A stretch of 64,000 nucleotides of DNA from Madurella fahalii (taxonomy: Eukaryota > Ascomycota > Sordariomycetes > Sordariales): the NCBI GenBank assembly GCA_029876055.1, contig CM056875.1, positions 1,922,001 to 1,986,000 on the forward strand, in the 5' to 3' direction. The notes under the pieces are model-generated. The model made no database searches. It was not told the DNA's origin and saw nothing but the letters and a program-made list of their open reading frames with translations. Positions 23,750 through 35,189 of this stretch are shown here, in pieces. How positions within the stretch are numbered: the first letter of the stretch is position 1; each line of letters opens with the position of its first letter. Both the position numbers and the translations under genes were made by a program.

Positions 23750-24737
23750 TTACAGGGTGTCGGTGAGGAGCTTATTCATCTTGGCCAACTTGGAGGAAAC
23801 GCTGAGGTCGATTGTCCTGTCGCCAACCTCCACAATCAGGCCACCGACAATGTCGGGGTTGACCTGAGTAACGTTAGTATTTGAGCGAGTAAGGGTATGT
23901 GAGGGGGTTTGGAAGGGACACACCGTATTCTTGACCTTGAGCTTCTGGCCAGCGGCGATGTAGCTGGACTTGGAGACGGCGGTCTCAAGGCGGTTGAGAG
24001 TCTTGTTGTCGAGGGGCTGTCGCGTTTCCCACATTCGTCAGCACTGCATCTCCCGGCCATAACACACCCGTCTCCTTGGTCTGTCTCGCCCACGAGAATG
24101 GTCGTACCTGAGCGCTGGTGACAATCATCTCAACCTCACCACGAGCGGCGCTCATCAGTTCGCCGAACTTGCTGCACACACCGGGGAGAAGGCCCAAGCG
24201 GTTGTTCTCGGCGAGGGTGGAAAGGAAGTTCTTGACTGTCTCGCCGGTAGCACCGGCGTTCTTCTGCAGCTCGGCAACGATGGCACTCTTGTCGGCGGCC
24301 GTCAGGGTGGGGGCATCGAGGATGGTGCTGAGCTTCGGATCCTTTTGCAGCAGGTTGCCGAGAGCAGCAACACCCCTGGCGGTGGGCTCGAGGGAGGACG
24401 TCTTGACGGCGGCCGTGTACTATATCGGAATAAGGCAAAATGACGCAGGTCAGCCTGTGTTGTTGTAGAGTTTGCCTCTATATGTGAAACCCATTGCGGA
24501 TGCAAAACTAATCCTCCATCACTGTGTCCTCCACAGGAAGCTCGAGAGCGACCAATTGGGCGAGCTGGGGGGGCGTACCAGAGCAGTGGCATAGGTGCCG
24601 TCGAGGCCGAAGAGGGCGACCGGAGGCTTCACCTTCTCGCTCGAGGCCGGCGCGGCGAAGGTGCGGGTCTGGCACAAAAGGGCGCGCTGGGGAGTTGCCG
24701 TCCGCGCGGAGCGCAGCAATGCCTGTCGCGAGAACAT
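23750..24737 (-). CDS. ATP5: Mitochondrial ATP synthase subunit 5 (OSCP)
   Basis: Four exons on the minus strand: 24737-24579, 24419-24108, 24016-23924 and 23863-23750, giving 225 aa. The N-terminus is a classic presequence (MFSRQALLRSARTATPQRAL). The mature part has PPVALFGLDGTYATALYTAA, LLQKDPKLSTILDAPTLT, TLAENNRLGLL, GEVEMIVTSAQPLD and the C-terminal VNPDIVGGLIVEVGDRTIDL, all diagnostic of the oligomycin-sensitivity-conferring protein. OSCP caps F1 and ties it to the peripheral stalk of the F1Fo-ATP synthase in the inner membrane. Every junction is phase 0. The first intron is 159 bp; the last has branch CTAAC. Confidence 0.96.
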
Positions 24738-25261
24738 GGTGGCGGTGGAATTGAATGCGATGATGGGACCTCAATTGTCGTGGAGCGAGCTTCCATTCAG
24801 TTTTCAGAAACGGGGTTTGGGTGCTCGGCAATTTCGTTGGTGCCTCAGGCCGAAAACAGGGCTGCTCCCGGGTGGGACCGGCCAACCGCCAGCTTTTATG
24901 TAAAAAGCCGCTGCGTTTTTGGCAACCGACGCGCCTGGTTGATCCATTTGGCAGATCTACCGTGGTACGTTTCGGAATTACAGATTCAGAGCTGCTGGAC
25001 AAAACTCAGCGTTCATCATACCTCTACTCCCCAAACATCTTTTTCTACAGAGCACAGGAAGCCCGCTTTCCCCGAGACTCCGTGACCACGCATTGCACCC
25101 ATCAAAACACCGTCCATGACCCTGATACCGCAGTGCTTTGCCATCCAAACCCCGAATCCTAACCACCAAACGAGTCCCGTATCGGCCAAGCACACCCAAA
25201 CGCCATCATGCAGAGCCCAACAATGAGTTACTAATAGCTCAAAAAGAAGACAACGTGCAGC
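24738..25261. other. Intergenic region between OSCP and MOB1
   Basis: OSCP promoter and MOB1 3' UTR; both genes are on the minus strand. No further gene or repeat seen. Confidence 0.55.
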
Positions 25262-26276
25262 CTAGTCGCTGCGCAACATGCTGTCGACCAAATCCCCCAA
25301 GGGGCCCCAGAAATCCTTGCCGCTGGCGAGGTTGTGCTCGTCGATGAAGAGGACGTACTGCTTGAAGCTGGTGTTAAGGTGTGGCTCCAGGCCGAGCTCC
25401 CGTATGACGGGGTAGTGGTGACAGTAAATGTGGGCGTAGACGCGGTACATGCGCTTGAATATCTGGCGCACCAGAGCCGGGAAGGACTTGGGGAAAGGCA
25501 CACCTGTTGCTGGTCAGTTTCGGTTGATGCGCTTCCGGATGTGGCTGGTCTTACCAATACGGCTTGGGAGAACAGCCTCATTGTCGATATTCCCCTGTAC
25601 CCAAGTCATCAATTGCTCGATGTACGCCGGCGCGGGCATCTTGGTCGGTCGCTTGTAATTCTCGGAATCCTGCCACAGATATTCGAACCTGTCCGGTCAG
25701 CATCCGATGTATGTGCCGGCCTGCCGCGAAAACCTACTCGTCTGTCGCTTTCATCTCTGGGCATGACTGGGGAGAACAGAACTCCGTGATGGCGCCGTAT
25801 AGGAGGTTGATCTGGTTGTAGAAATCCACCACTGCCGTGGATAGTTAGCGCGCGGATCCTCACAGACTGCTACTTGCAAGTGGCGACTCACTGTTGACAG
25901 CCAACCACTCGTTTTCGTCTTCGCCCTCGGGGAGTTTCACCACCTTGCGCAGACTCCCTCCGCCTAGCGTCGCCTCCGCATACTGGCGAAGCTGGTGGCT
26001 AGTCGCGCCACCTTTGCCGGGTCCTCGTGGTCGGAACTGGTTCTTCGTCCGCTGGTTACTGCTGCAGGCTCAAAGTCAGCAATGTTGTTCATGCCGTATC
26101 CGCTGCACACGAACTCGGACGCCGCTCCGCATGGCGGGTCGGGCCGCGACGAGCAGGCCGAAGAGATGCGCTCGCACGCCAGAGGAAGAGGGGCAAATAC
26201 AATCGGGATGTCGCCATTCTGTATGCAGCCGCGATAATAGGAATCAAACTCACACGGTTGTAAGAAAGGAACTCAT
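25262..26276 (-). CDS. MOB1: MOB1: NDR/LATS kinase activator of mitotic exit/septation
   Basis: Five exons on the minus strand: 26276-26254, 26061-25892, 25831-25738, 25688-25555 and 25503-25262, giving 220 aa. Exon 1 codes only MSSFLTT plus two bases, separated by a 192-bp intron; this start reproduces the MSSFLTT opening of other fungal Mob1 proteins. The conserved core is nearly invariant: [35 protein letters not shown] (zinc ligands), [38 protein letters not shown] (zinc ligands) and [20 protein letters not shown]. Mob1 binds and activates Dbf2/Sid2-type kinases in the mitotic exit and septation network at the spindle pole and septum. Zinc-binding Cys and His residues are intact. Confidence 0.96.
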
Positions 26277-27536
26277 GACGAGAACCAGGGCCTGGACTCT
26301 CGAATGTATGTCGCTGAACCAGAGGCCACCAACAAATCCAAGGTTAGCGGGGCATTCTCCTTATGACGCAGCGAATGGAGTCGCTCCACCGAAGCAAGCG
26401 GAGTCCAGGGGCTGTGCGCACCGATACAAGTTACAGATACGGATTCTCGGGAAATAATGTGCTTGAGTCAGGTTCTGACGTCTCGGACAGCAAACCTCGG
26501 TGCGTGGGAAGATATATGTTCAGTAGAGGGTCGAAAGTCAACAAATGCGCAATGATGCGGGAGAATGTTTACACCAGCGCTCTGGCAACAGCGACTCGCC
26601 CTGCCAGATTAATTGCGGCACGGGAAGAGCGCAGGGGGAAGGCCAGCGCCACACTCTGGCGGGGCTGTGGCGCTAATTGATGACAAGGTAGCCGAGGGCT
26701 CCAATCACTTTCAGCTGGAATGAAACCAAACGGGAGCCAAGGGAGGTACATCATCAGCGCTTGTTTGCATCCAAGACATGGCTAGACCGCGTGCTGTGGG
26801 GTGTCGGCTAGGAGGGACTACTCGCTCCACAAACGGGGTCGACACTCACAACATGTACTCGAACACCTCTCGAATTAGACTCTAGTCCTAGCCGGAGCAG
26901 GACCTAGCGTGTCGACAGACCGCAAAGAGTACACTTGAGGCCTGGCATCTTGTTGTTCCTTAATTTTGTCATATTTTCACAGTGATTGATAGAGTTCATT
27001 TGCTATTGGGAACCGCCCTCTTCGGTCTCTTGCCTTCGGCAGCGGAATGTCTATGCAATAGATACTCACGGTACTAAGCTATGTGGGAAAACCAGCCTAA
27101 AAGCGTACCCAGGTGAGCACGCTATCCTTGCGACCGTGGAATCGCCCCTCATGGAAACTCCGATCCTGGATGTTTTGTTCGCAGTCCAGTTCGCGCTCAG
27201 GCTTCGAACCAGCACAGTCGGGACATCGACAGCCGAGCATGTTGGCCCCGGCAAACCCCGCAAGGACGGAAAAGGGAAAAGAAGGATCCTACCCTGCAAC
27301 GGGTAATGACCATCTTGCCCTGTTCGGGACGACACGAGCCCCTCTCTACCAGGCTAATGGGCCATCAGCATGCAATGTACGGCTGATTGTTGGGGGAACC
27401 CAGAGCCCCAACTCACCGGGGCATCGGTCTGGAGGAGCGAGGATGCCATGCAATATAAATTACCCGTCCCTGGGCCGCGTCCCTGGCAGAAAGTTAGCTG
27501 CCAGCAACTGCGCGCGAGTGCACGGCAGTAGTGGCG
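26277..27536. other. Divergent intergenic region between MOB1 and the six-hairpin glycosidase
   Basis: About 1.26 kb holding two promoters that point away from each other. Short open frames overlap, but none has family motifs or a splice pattern I trust. Confidence 0.55.
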
Positions 27537-29694
27537 ATGCGTGTCCTGAGCATGCTCCTCGTGCTGTCCTCCCTCGCGGAGGCGGTGTCTGTTGGCCAGC
27601 GCCGGAGAGTTGTGCAATCGTTCAACATCCGCCGGAGCGAGAGCTCTGACGCTACACCACTGCAAGTGGGCAATGGCAACTTTGCCTTTGGTGCAGATGT
27701 GACGGGCTTGCAGACTTTTAAGCCCTATGCCATCATGTCGACCTGGGGATGGCACAATTTCAGTCTCCCTACCACACCCGGCCAGACTTCTGTTGAAGGT
27801 ACGAGGTTTCTCCAGCTGCCAGGCAAGCCTGCTCACTAACCGCGTTAAAGATTATACGGGCGTGCAATGGTGGACACACGGACGGCTGGTGCCTTACGAG
27901 ATACCGAACCCTGACAAGAATGAACTTTCGAACTGGCTCCGAGAGAATCCGCATCGGCTCAACTTGGCCAATGTTGGTTTTTCATTTGGGCGTTCTAGCG
28001 TCACCGAGGACGACCTGCGGTACAAGAACCAGCAGCTCGATATGTGGTCAGGGAGGCTATCATCGTCCTTCGTATACCGCGGATCACCTGTCAAGGTTGA
28101 GACGTGGGCCGATCCGAACTCGGATACCATCGCAGTTAATATCAAGTCGAGGTTGCTAGAAAGAGACCTTGGCCTCTTCTTCGACTTCCCCTACCCCGAT
28201 AAGGAAAAGTTCAACGCTCCATTTGTCGGCCACTTTAACCTGACATCACAACACGAAACCGCCTTGGAGAGACTGTCTCACAATTTTGCCCGGATAAAAC
28301 ATACTCTGGGCTATACGACATACTATACTCACGTGTCGTGGACCGGCAAGGCGACTATCACTGGCCCCGCAAATGGGACACATCGCTACTCGTTCACAGC
28401 ACGCCAGAGCGACGTTGAGCTGGTTATTAACCTCTCGCCTACCCCGCAACGGTCGACGACCTCATACCGGCGTATTGTGTCGGCATCTCGGGACTGGTGG
28501 AAAACCTACTGGTGCTCAGGGGCATTCATCGATCTCTCAGCGGTCAGAGACCGCAAGGCGCGGGACCTCCAACAGCGGATCATTGTCTCACAGTACCTCA
28601 CAGCCGTAAACTCGGCCTCATCCTACCCGCCGCAGGAGTCAGGGCTCGTAAACAACGGCTGGCACGGCAAGTTCCATCTCGAGATGAATCTCTGGCACAC
28701 ACTGCCGTTCGCCCGCTGGGGCCACTTCCCCCTCATGTGGCGAAGCTTGCCCACTATGTACCAACAGTTCCTCCCCTCCGCTATGGAGCGCGCGCAGTGG
28801 CAAGGGTACGAGGGTGCCCGCTGGGGCAAGATGACGGACCCCTCGGGGCGCAGCGCGCCGGGAGAGATCAACGCGCTCCTGATATGGCAGCAACCGCACC
28901 CCATGTACTTCGCCGAGATCGAGTACCGCTCCTTCCCGAACGCCTCCACCCTCGCCCGGTGGGACGAAGTCGTCACGGCCACGGCCGACTTCATGGCCTC
29001 GTACGCCTTCTTCAACGAGTCGACGGGCGTGTACGACCTCGGCCCGCCCATCTACCCCGTCTCGGAGAACACCAACCCCAACACGACGCGTAACCCGACA
29101 TTTGAACTGGCGTACTGGCGCTTCGGGCTGGACGTGGCCGCGCGCTGGAAGACGCGCCAGGGCAAGGACGTGCCCGGCGCCTGGCTCGAGGTGCGGGACA
29201 ACCTGGCGCCGCTGGCCATGGTTGATGGGACGTACGCCGTCTACGAGGGCATCGAGGGCATGTGGACGGATAACACGACCACCAACGATCACCCCGCCAT
29301 GGCGGGCATCTACGGCCTGCTCCCGCCACCGGCGAGCGGCAAGCCGCTGGACATGGACGCGCTGAAGAAGACGGCCGTGAAGATCAAGGAGTTGTGGGCG
29401 CTGGATTATTCGTATGGGTGGGACTTTGCAATGCTGGCGATGAACTCGTTGAGGTTGGGGGATCCGGATCAGGCGGTCGAGTATCTGCTGCATCCGATTT
29501 TCCAGTTTGATGATGCCGGTTATCCGGTTGGCGGGTCGAGGGTACCGACGCCATATTTCCCTAACTCGGCTTCGTTGCTGTTGGCGACAGCTATGATGGC
29601 CGGTGGGTGGGACGGCAGCGAGGGAATAAGGGGCCATTGGCCTAAAGGGTGGGAGAAGGACGTCAGGGTGGAGGGGTTTGTGCCGGGATTGTGA
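27537..29694 (+). CDS. Secreted six-hairpin glycosidase-like protein
   Basis: Two exons, 27537-27798 and 27851-29694 (52-bp intron, branch CACTAAC), giving 701 aa. The ATG at 27537 gives a signal peptide (MRVLSMLLVLSSLAEAVS). The N-terminal part is a beta-rich domain (LQVGNGNFAFGADVTGLQTF). The C-terminal two thirds look like an (alpha/alpha)6 barrel: NNGWHGKFHLEMNLWHTLPF, GEINALLIWQQPHPMYFAEI, NPTFELAYWRFGLDVAARW, and DYSYGWDFAMLAMNSLRLG near the end. The HLEMNLWH and WQQPHP blocks recall GH65/GH95-like clan members, but I cannot assign a CAZy family. Several NxT/S sites fit secretion. The likely role is extracellular carbohydrate hydrolysis, substrate unknown. Confidence 0.85.
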
Positions 29695-29984
29695 AGACAG
29701 TTTGGTGATATTCTTAAGAGTGCGATGCGGTAGACAATTTTTGGAATATGCAAAATATTGAATGAACTTGTCGCCATGCTTAAAGCAAGAGGTCATAAAA
29801 CTGCATCCTGGTCGTTGCTTTGCTTGAGCATCTCGTCTCTATGAGACCCAGCGATCCTGTATCACGATTGTGGCTGGATAGCATTTCACAATATTCTGCT
29901 TCCATTCCACTTGGCCCTCCCCTCCGCTGCCCTTCCCATTCAAGGGTTCCGCCTCTCCCACACGAAGTAGCCCGCCCATCACCG

Positions 29985-30651
29985 TTAGAGAAGGATTTCG
30001 CCCAAGTTCTCACCCTCGAAGCCCTCAGTCGCAAGCTTCTTGATCTTCTTCTTCTCCCTCGCTTTATCCTGTTGCTTTCTCTGCTTCGCCAAGGTCTGGA
30101 CCAGCTCAGCATCGGCCAGGTCGTATCCGGGCGGCGCGGCGTCATCCTTGTCGAGGTCGATCTCCCCCAGGAGCAGCACATTTTCTCCCCGCACGAGGAA
30201 CAAGCCACGATCGATATCTGCGTAGAGCCCCCGCGGCTGGTTGGGTGTCGTCCCAGGAGGCACAAAGACCCGTTCCTTGGTGGACTGCAACACCAAGTTT
30301 GCTGGGCCGAGAATGTTAACTCAGATCTCGCCGCTAACACACTTTGCTCAGCTTGCGCATACCATACTGATCCCAGCTGCGGAGGATGCCGAGAAGCTTT
30401 CGTCCATCACGTAACGCGACCATAAGTTTCTCTGTCCAGCGTCAGTCCCGTGATATCCCATGATTTGTATGTGGCCTATTCGTCTCACTGTCGGTGAGGT
30501 CTAGCAGCTGCGCAGCAGTGGTGAACATTTGCGCGGGCAGCTGCTGGGGCGGCGGAGGGGGGCGCCCGAGTGTGGGCGGCATCTGTCCCGGGCCGCCATG
30601 CTGCTGAAGATGAGGCGGGGGCGGAGGGTCGGAAATCGTGAGATTCTCCAT
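29985..30651 (-). CDS. LSM1: LSM1: Sm-like protein of the Lsm1-7 mRNA-decapping complex
   Basis: Three exons on the minus strand: 30651-30489, 30431-30363 and 30301-29985, giving 182 aa. A Pro-rich N-terminus of about 50 residues precedes the Sm fold: Sm1 [28 protein letters not shown] and Sm2 RGLYADIDRGLFLVRGENVL, then LLGEIDLDKDD and a Lys/Glu-rich C-terminal helix. The Lsm1-7 ring with Pat1 binds oligoadenylated 3' ends of mRNAs in the cytoplasm and promotes decapping. All junctions agree in phase. The start is 690 bp from the divergent Sds3-like gene. Confidence 0.95.
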
Positions 30652-31341
30652 TATGAGCACCGCGTCATGAGTAGGATTGGGCGTGGTGTATCCCAGTCCA
30701 TGGGCGTTCCGCGTGCTGTGGTGGGCTTCTCAAACGCCCGTGCTGGGTTTGAATTGCCTGGAGTCTGAATGCGCTGCGACTCAGTGACACACAGCGTACG
30801 CAGTAGCGCCCGCCTCTCATTCCGGCCTGTTTTGTTCCCAACAGCAGGGCAGCCAGGCCCCCGCCCAGAGCTTATTTCAGCCCCACCTCGCCAACAAGCC
30901 CTTCCAAATCCGGCCTCTGCCTGGGCCCCAAGCGCTCGCTGACGGATTAACCAGATGACCGGTCCTGCGACTTCATTGGGGGATCTGTGTGTTCCCACAG
31001 ACCAGCCATGACGGGTGGGCTCACGCACCGCAGCCGGTTCTCGGCAAGCAGCTTATCTGCCGTGATTTCAGTACCCTTTTGAATTTGGCTATCGTTCCCC
31101 GACTCGGTGGACTACGCACAGTCCCTTCTTCTCTTACGGCAACCTGCAGGCAGATGATGTGTAGATATCGTCTCGACGCAAACTATCACCGTCATTCTTC
31201 CTAAACCATACATACACCGAAACAGTTGAGCCAAGAGGATCGACCTCAGTTCTGCGATCGGCCCCTCGAGCCCTTCGCATTGGAGCGCTCCCGGAACAGA
31301 ACACAACGCAACACGCAGCGAGACGAACGTCGCCTTTGACG
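30652..31341. promoter_or_regulatory. Divergent promoter region of LSM1 and the Sds3-like gene
   Basis: About 690 bp between two divergently transcribed housekeeping genes. No gene seen inside. It must contain both promoters; I recognise no specific factor site. Confidence 0.5.
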
Positions 31342-33090
31342 ATGGCTACGACCGAGGCCACCATGGCCGATGCACCAGCTCATCGCCCGGACCGCCGCGC
31401 CAACGGCTCACCTCCCCCAACACAATCGAAGCGAGACAAGCGCCGCCAAATGCTGGTCGATCGCCTGGCGACGCTCTCGGAGAAGCTGAACAAGGATCGG
31501 GATCAAGCCTTCCGGGAACAGCTTCACAAGATACAAATTGACACAACGCTCGTCATGAGAGTCGACCCTTACGTAGATCGGCCTCTTGACGGTTTCGAGC
31601 AAGACCAACAGAGGCTTCAACAACTCAATGGGGACGGCGACGGCCATTCCGGGCCCCAGACCCTCCTTGACAGAGCAGGACCGAGGTTCTCCAAGTGGAT
31701 GGAGAAAGTCCAAGACCTCATTGAGCAGCGAGATTATATGCTCACCAAGTACAAGGTACACACCCCTTGGTTTCCAGTGTGGCATTTTCCGACCGCTAAC
31801 CCGCCACGCTTGCAGTTTGATTACGAGAAGAAGACCTCCGAATTCCTAAATACACATGCGTTCAAGACGGAGACCGCGAATCGCGAATACCGAGCCCTGT
31901 CACAGACCCTCCGTGATCGCTTGATCAACGGCATCACAACCAAAAAGTCCCGATTGAACAAGGAGAAGGAGGCACTCGAGATCTCGGACGCTTCTGCCCT
32001 TCTGCTGCACCCCAACCAGTTCAGCATCACCAATCCCGCGAGCCCCGGAGGCACACACGGGAAGCGAGCTACCCGGCTGCGGCGAGAGATGGAAGATGCG
32101 GGTGTGGACGGCCGGAAGAGGAAACGGAACAACAACAATGACGACGACGGCTCGCCGGCACCGCAGCGCCGGGCCCTGGATGCCTCGGGTACAACGCCCC
32201 TTTGGCAGACGGATCGCCTAGCCTCCCGCAAGACCACCGGCCCGATATACAGTATTGACAAGCTCTTCACGGACAAAGAGCTCACCATGTCATACAACAC
32301 AGCCGCTCTCGCCGCGCGCAAATACCTGCTTACACACAAGCCCAAGCTCGATGAGCACGGCCGTCCCATCCCGTCGCCAGATGGTAGCGATTCTGGCACT
32401 GGCGACCACGACGAGAATGACGGGTCCGATTCCGTTCCTTCGGCTCCCATGATGGAGCGGAATGTGTCGCATGCGACACGGAGCGGCCGTGGTGGCGCCA
32501 ACAACCCCAATTTCACCGACGACAAGCTCATGGGCATGGAGATGCTCGCCAACTTTGACTTCCCAGGCAACTTTGACCGTATGCTTGCGGCGGACCCGAA
32601 ATTGCCCCCGACTTACCCTTCGACATACGTTAAAGGCTATAGCAAGTTAGATTACAACATCCCTAGCACGCTCAGTGCCGACGATGCGCACGCCGACCTC
32701 ATGGTGATGCAGGCGCTGCGACAATACGACCAGACACACGGCACTGGCGCCAATTTTTCCGTGGAGAACGGGAGTCGCAAGCTGCTTGAGGCCGCATCGC
32801 TGCCGGCACGCGATCACCGCTTTGTCGCATATCTTCAGGGAGAACGGCCGTCAGAGAACCAGGTTAGGAAGCAACTGGGACTTCCCATCTTGTCGGACGT
32901 CGTCGAACCGGTGTTGTCGAATGAACGGTCCAGCACGCCGAAACCAGGGCTAATGGGCACACCAGGGCCGTCTCCCGCAAAGGGGGCGGCTCTCGGCGGC
33001 GTGCCCATGAGCAGGCAATCGAGCGCTAATGGCGCGCCGATGAGCCGGAGCAGTAGCCGGAAGGGCGGCCGGGGCGGCCGGGGTGCATAG
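31342..33090 (+). CDS. Sds3-like subunit of a Sin3/Rpd3-type histone deacetylase complex
   Basis: Two exons, 31342-31755 and 31816-33090, giving 562 aa. The N-terminal half is strongly helical and charged (RRQMLVDRLATLSEKLNKDR, WMEKVQDLIEQRDYMLTKYK, NREYRALSQTLRDRLINGIT, KKSRLNKEKEALEISD). Then come a basic KRATRLRRE segment and a PIYSIDKLFTDKELTMSYN block. This order (coiled coil, KxLRRR-like motif, hydrophobic 'LTD' block) follows the SUDS3/BRMS1/Sds3 family, which scaffolds Rpd3/HDAC1 in the Sin3 complex. The tail is low complexity and ends in a Gly/Arg-rich stretch. The 60-bp intron (31756-31815, donor GTACAC, branch GCTAACC) is in frame and stop-free, so retention would insert 20 residues in the coiled coil. 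The family call rests on motif order, not on a search. Confidence 0.75.
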   Translation: MATTEATMADAPAHRPDRRANGSPPPTQSKRDKRRQMLVDRLATLSEKLNKDRDQAFREQLHKIQIDTTLVMRVDPYVDRPLDGFEQDQQRLQQLNGDGDGHSGPQTLLDRAGPRFSKWMEKVQDLIEQRDYMLTKYKVHTPWFPVWHFPTANPPRLQFDYEKKTSEFLNTHAFKTETANREYRALSQTLRDRLINGITTKKSRLNKEKEALEISDASALLLHPNQFSITNPASPGGTHGKRATRLRREMEDAGVDGRKRKRNNNNDDDGSPAPQRRALDASGTTPLWQTDRLASRKTTGPIYSIDKLFTDKELTMSYNTAALAARKYLLTHKPKLDEHGRPIPSPDGSDSGTGDHDENDGSDSVPSAPMMERNVSHATRSGRGGANNPNFTDDKLMGMEMLANFDFPGNFDRMLAADPKLPPTYPSTYVKGYSKLDYNIPSTLSADDAHADLMVMQALRQYDQTHGTGANFSVENGSRKLLEAASLPARDHRFVAYLQGERPSENQVRKQLGLPILSDVVEPVLSNERSSTPKPGLMGTPGPSPAKGAALGGVPMSRQSSANGAPMSRSSSRKGGRGGRGA

Positions 33091-33403
33091 AGGAAGGGGA
33101 TATGCTAACAAGAGGACAAAAGGACGGCGGGACTGACCCAGCGAGGGCTATGGATACTGGGCGCTGGGGTTACGTCAAATCCTTTCAGACGGGCGTTTGG
33201 GACATGATGGACACTTGATGGGTGTTTGGTGGGCGGGCAGAACATTGGGGTAACCTGGCTATCACAGCTCTGCTTTATACCCCGAGATCCGAGAGATCTT
33301 GAGCTTCATTTCGAAAATCCGTTTCGTTAAATTCTGAATAAAACACGAACCTGCTATGTATGCTATGCCATGCCCCTGATCCTCACCCCGGTCATCTCCT
33401 CGT
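33091..33403. other. Convergent 3' intergenic region
   Basis: About 310 bp between the converging Sds3-like and AsaB-like genes. Only probable 3' UTR sequence is seen. Confidence 0.5.
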
Positions 33404-34466
33404 CTACCCAAAAATCAGCGCCCTAACCTCAATACTCTCTCTCCCCTCAGCCCCTTCCCTCGTCCGTGGATCCTCAAATGCGGTATGCGCCACCCGCCCC
33501 CCTCGGACCCCCGTTCCGTCCTTCGACGCCTCGCTATCAAAACACTCAAGCAGGATCCTCTCGTCCCCTGTCATCCCGCTCAGATAATACCACTTTTGCC
33601 CCTCGTGGTGCTTGATCGCCGCCGTCTGCCCGACGTAGCCGGTGCTCAAGTACCGGTGCTCCACCGGTACGATGTCCTCGTCGCGCAGCGTCGACGACGA
33701 GCAGAACGCCAGCGGGAACGACTCCACGGGCCGCGCGTTGAGCGGCCGCCACACATTGATGATCCGGTACCGCCCCGCCAGCAGGCGGTCGGCTTCGGCC
33801 GGGTCGAGCACGTGCCGCCGCACGCGCTGGATCGCCGACGCCAGCGTCTGGTCGATGTGCACGCGCTGCACCGGCTGTCGCGGCGACGACGGGTCGGTGC
33901 GTCGGATCGTGTCTGTTCCAACATCCCCCTTGTTAGTTCTCTCTCTGTCTCTCTCTCGCTCGGTGGCATGGTTTCGCGATGGAGTCCCCGGAGCGGCTGC
34001 TGCTCTATCTCGAGCGCTGTTTCTTTTTCTTTTTTTTTCTTTTTTTTTCTTTTTTTTCCTTCACTTGACTCCCGGAAATAGCAGTAAAGCGTGGGGAACA
34101 ACTCAGGTATTACGTACGGTCAAAGATGATGATATTGTGCGCGCTTGGAATGACGGACTGGAGGAGGGAGGTGACTTCGGGGTAGTAGTTTTGGATAATG
34201 GAGGTGTCGTCTGTGAAGGCCTTCTCGGAGGATGAGGGTTGGGAGAGGAGGATTTGGAAGGCGTCGTGGTCAAGAGTGAACTGCGATGGGTTGGCGCGCG
34301 CGTCGTGGATGAGGGTTTGCTGGGGGTCTAGAGAGAAGTTGCGCGGGGTGACGCCCGGGGGAACATCGCCGGCGATGCCATAGGGGGCGGCGCCGTCGGA
34401 TGGAGGGGAGTAGAAGTTCAGGGTGGCGAGGACATCGCCTCGAGGAGGTTCTGGAGTGGAGGTCAT
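33404..34466 (-). CDS. AsaB/CmcJ-like hydroxylase/desaturase family protein
   Basis: Two exons on the minus strand, 34466-34118 and 33912-33404, giving 285 aa. The intron is 205 bp, long for this window, and purine-rich with A-runs in the coding sense. Motifs: RGDVLATLNFYSPP, NYYPEVTSLLQSVIPSAHNI, FDHTIRR (spanning the junction), VQRVHIDQTLASAIQRVRRH, GRYRIINVWRPLNARPVESF, CSSSTLRDEDIVP and YYLSGMTGDERILLECFDS. This is the fungal family named after aspergillic-acid AsaB and CmcJ of cephamycin biosynthesis, proposed to be iron/2-oxoglutarate-type oxidases; the HID and H..R residues fit metal and co-substrate binding. Relatives often sit in secondary-metabolite clusters, but none is visible here. 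A CAC/CCA trinucleotide tract lies just upstream of the ATG. Confidence 0.85.
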
Positions 34467-35189
34467 GGTGGTGGTGGTGGTGGTGGTGGTGATGGTGGTG
34501 ATGGGGGTTACCGAAGGACAATTGATGGGCTCAAGCTCCAAGACAGAACGACCAGATTGCGGCAAACTCAGAGGAAAGGTGCCGGTCTGAAGAGATGAAT
34601 TTATGATTATATAGTCTTTTTCCTAGCTGCAAGTGAATTGATCGGGTGAATATTGCGCCCATCGATTTCCAAGCATGATGGCGATAGCTCCCACCACTTG
34701 TGCAATTAGGGTTTTATCATGTCGTGATCGGCTCGAATGGCTGCCGAAGAGGCCGAAGGGCGCGAAGGGCGTAATTGAAACAGCCAGTACTCTGTGGTTC
34801 TAGCAAAGTACGAATCCCTTCCACAACGGTTATTAGTAATAATGCAAGGGCGTATGTGCTGCATCTTCGACTTGTAAGACATTGGGCTCACGAGGACCCC
34901 CAATGACGTTGACCGGGACAGGCTTGGTTAGTTTGGCCCTGCAGCCTCGCAGGGCTAACGATTTCCCGAAAACCTGGGGTTTGCAAGCGAGGGACATCCC
35001 CTGGTTGATTGGTGGACCGCCCAAAGCCGCTTGGCCTAATAAGGAAGCATGTAAACAGACGCGGCGGCGACTTTCGATTGGAATTTCCACGTCGCACAGG
35101 ACTCTCTGCAGGCGCATCCGCCGCCGACGCCATCACCATCGATACCGACGCGCCGACACGCGGGCCGCATTGCACTCCCAGCCTTGTCC
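34467..35189. other. Divergent intergenic region with a CAC-repeat leader
   Basis: Holds a (TGG)n tract at about 34467-34506, read as ACC/CAC repeats in the leader of the AsaB-like gene, and the promoter of the AT-hook gene. No other gene seen. Confidence 0.6.
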
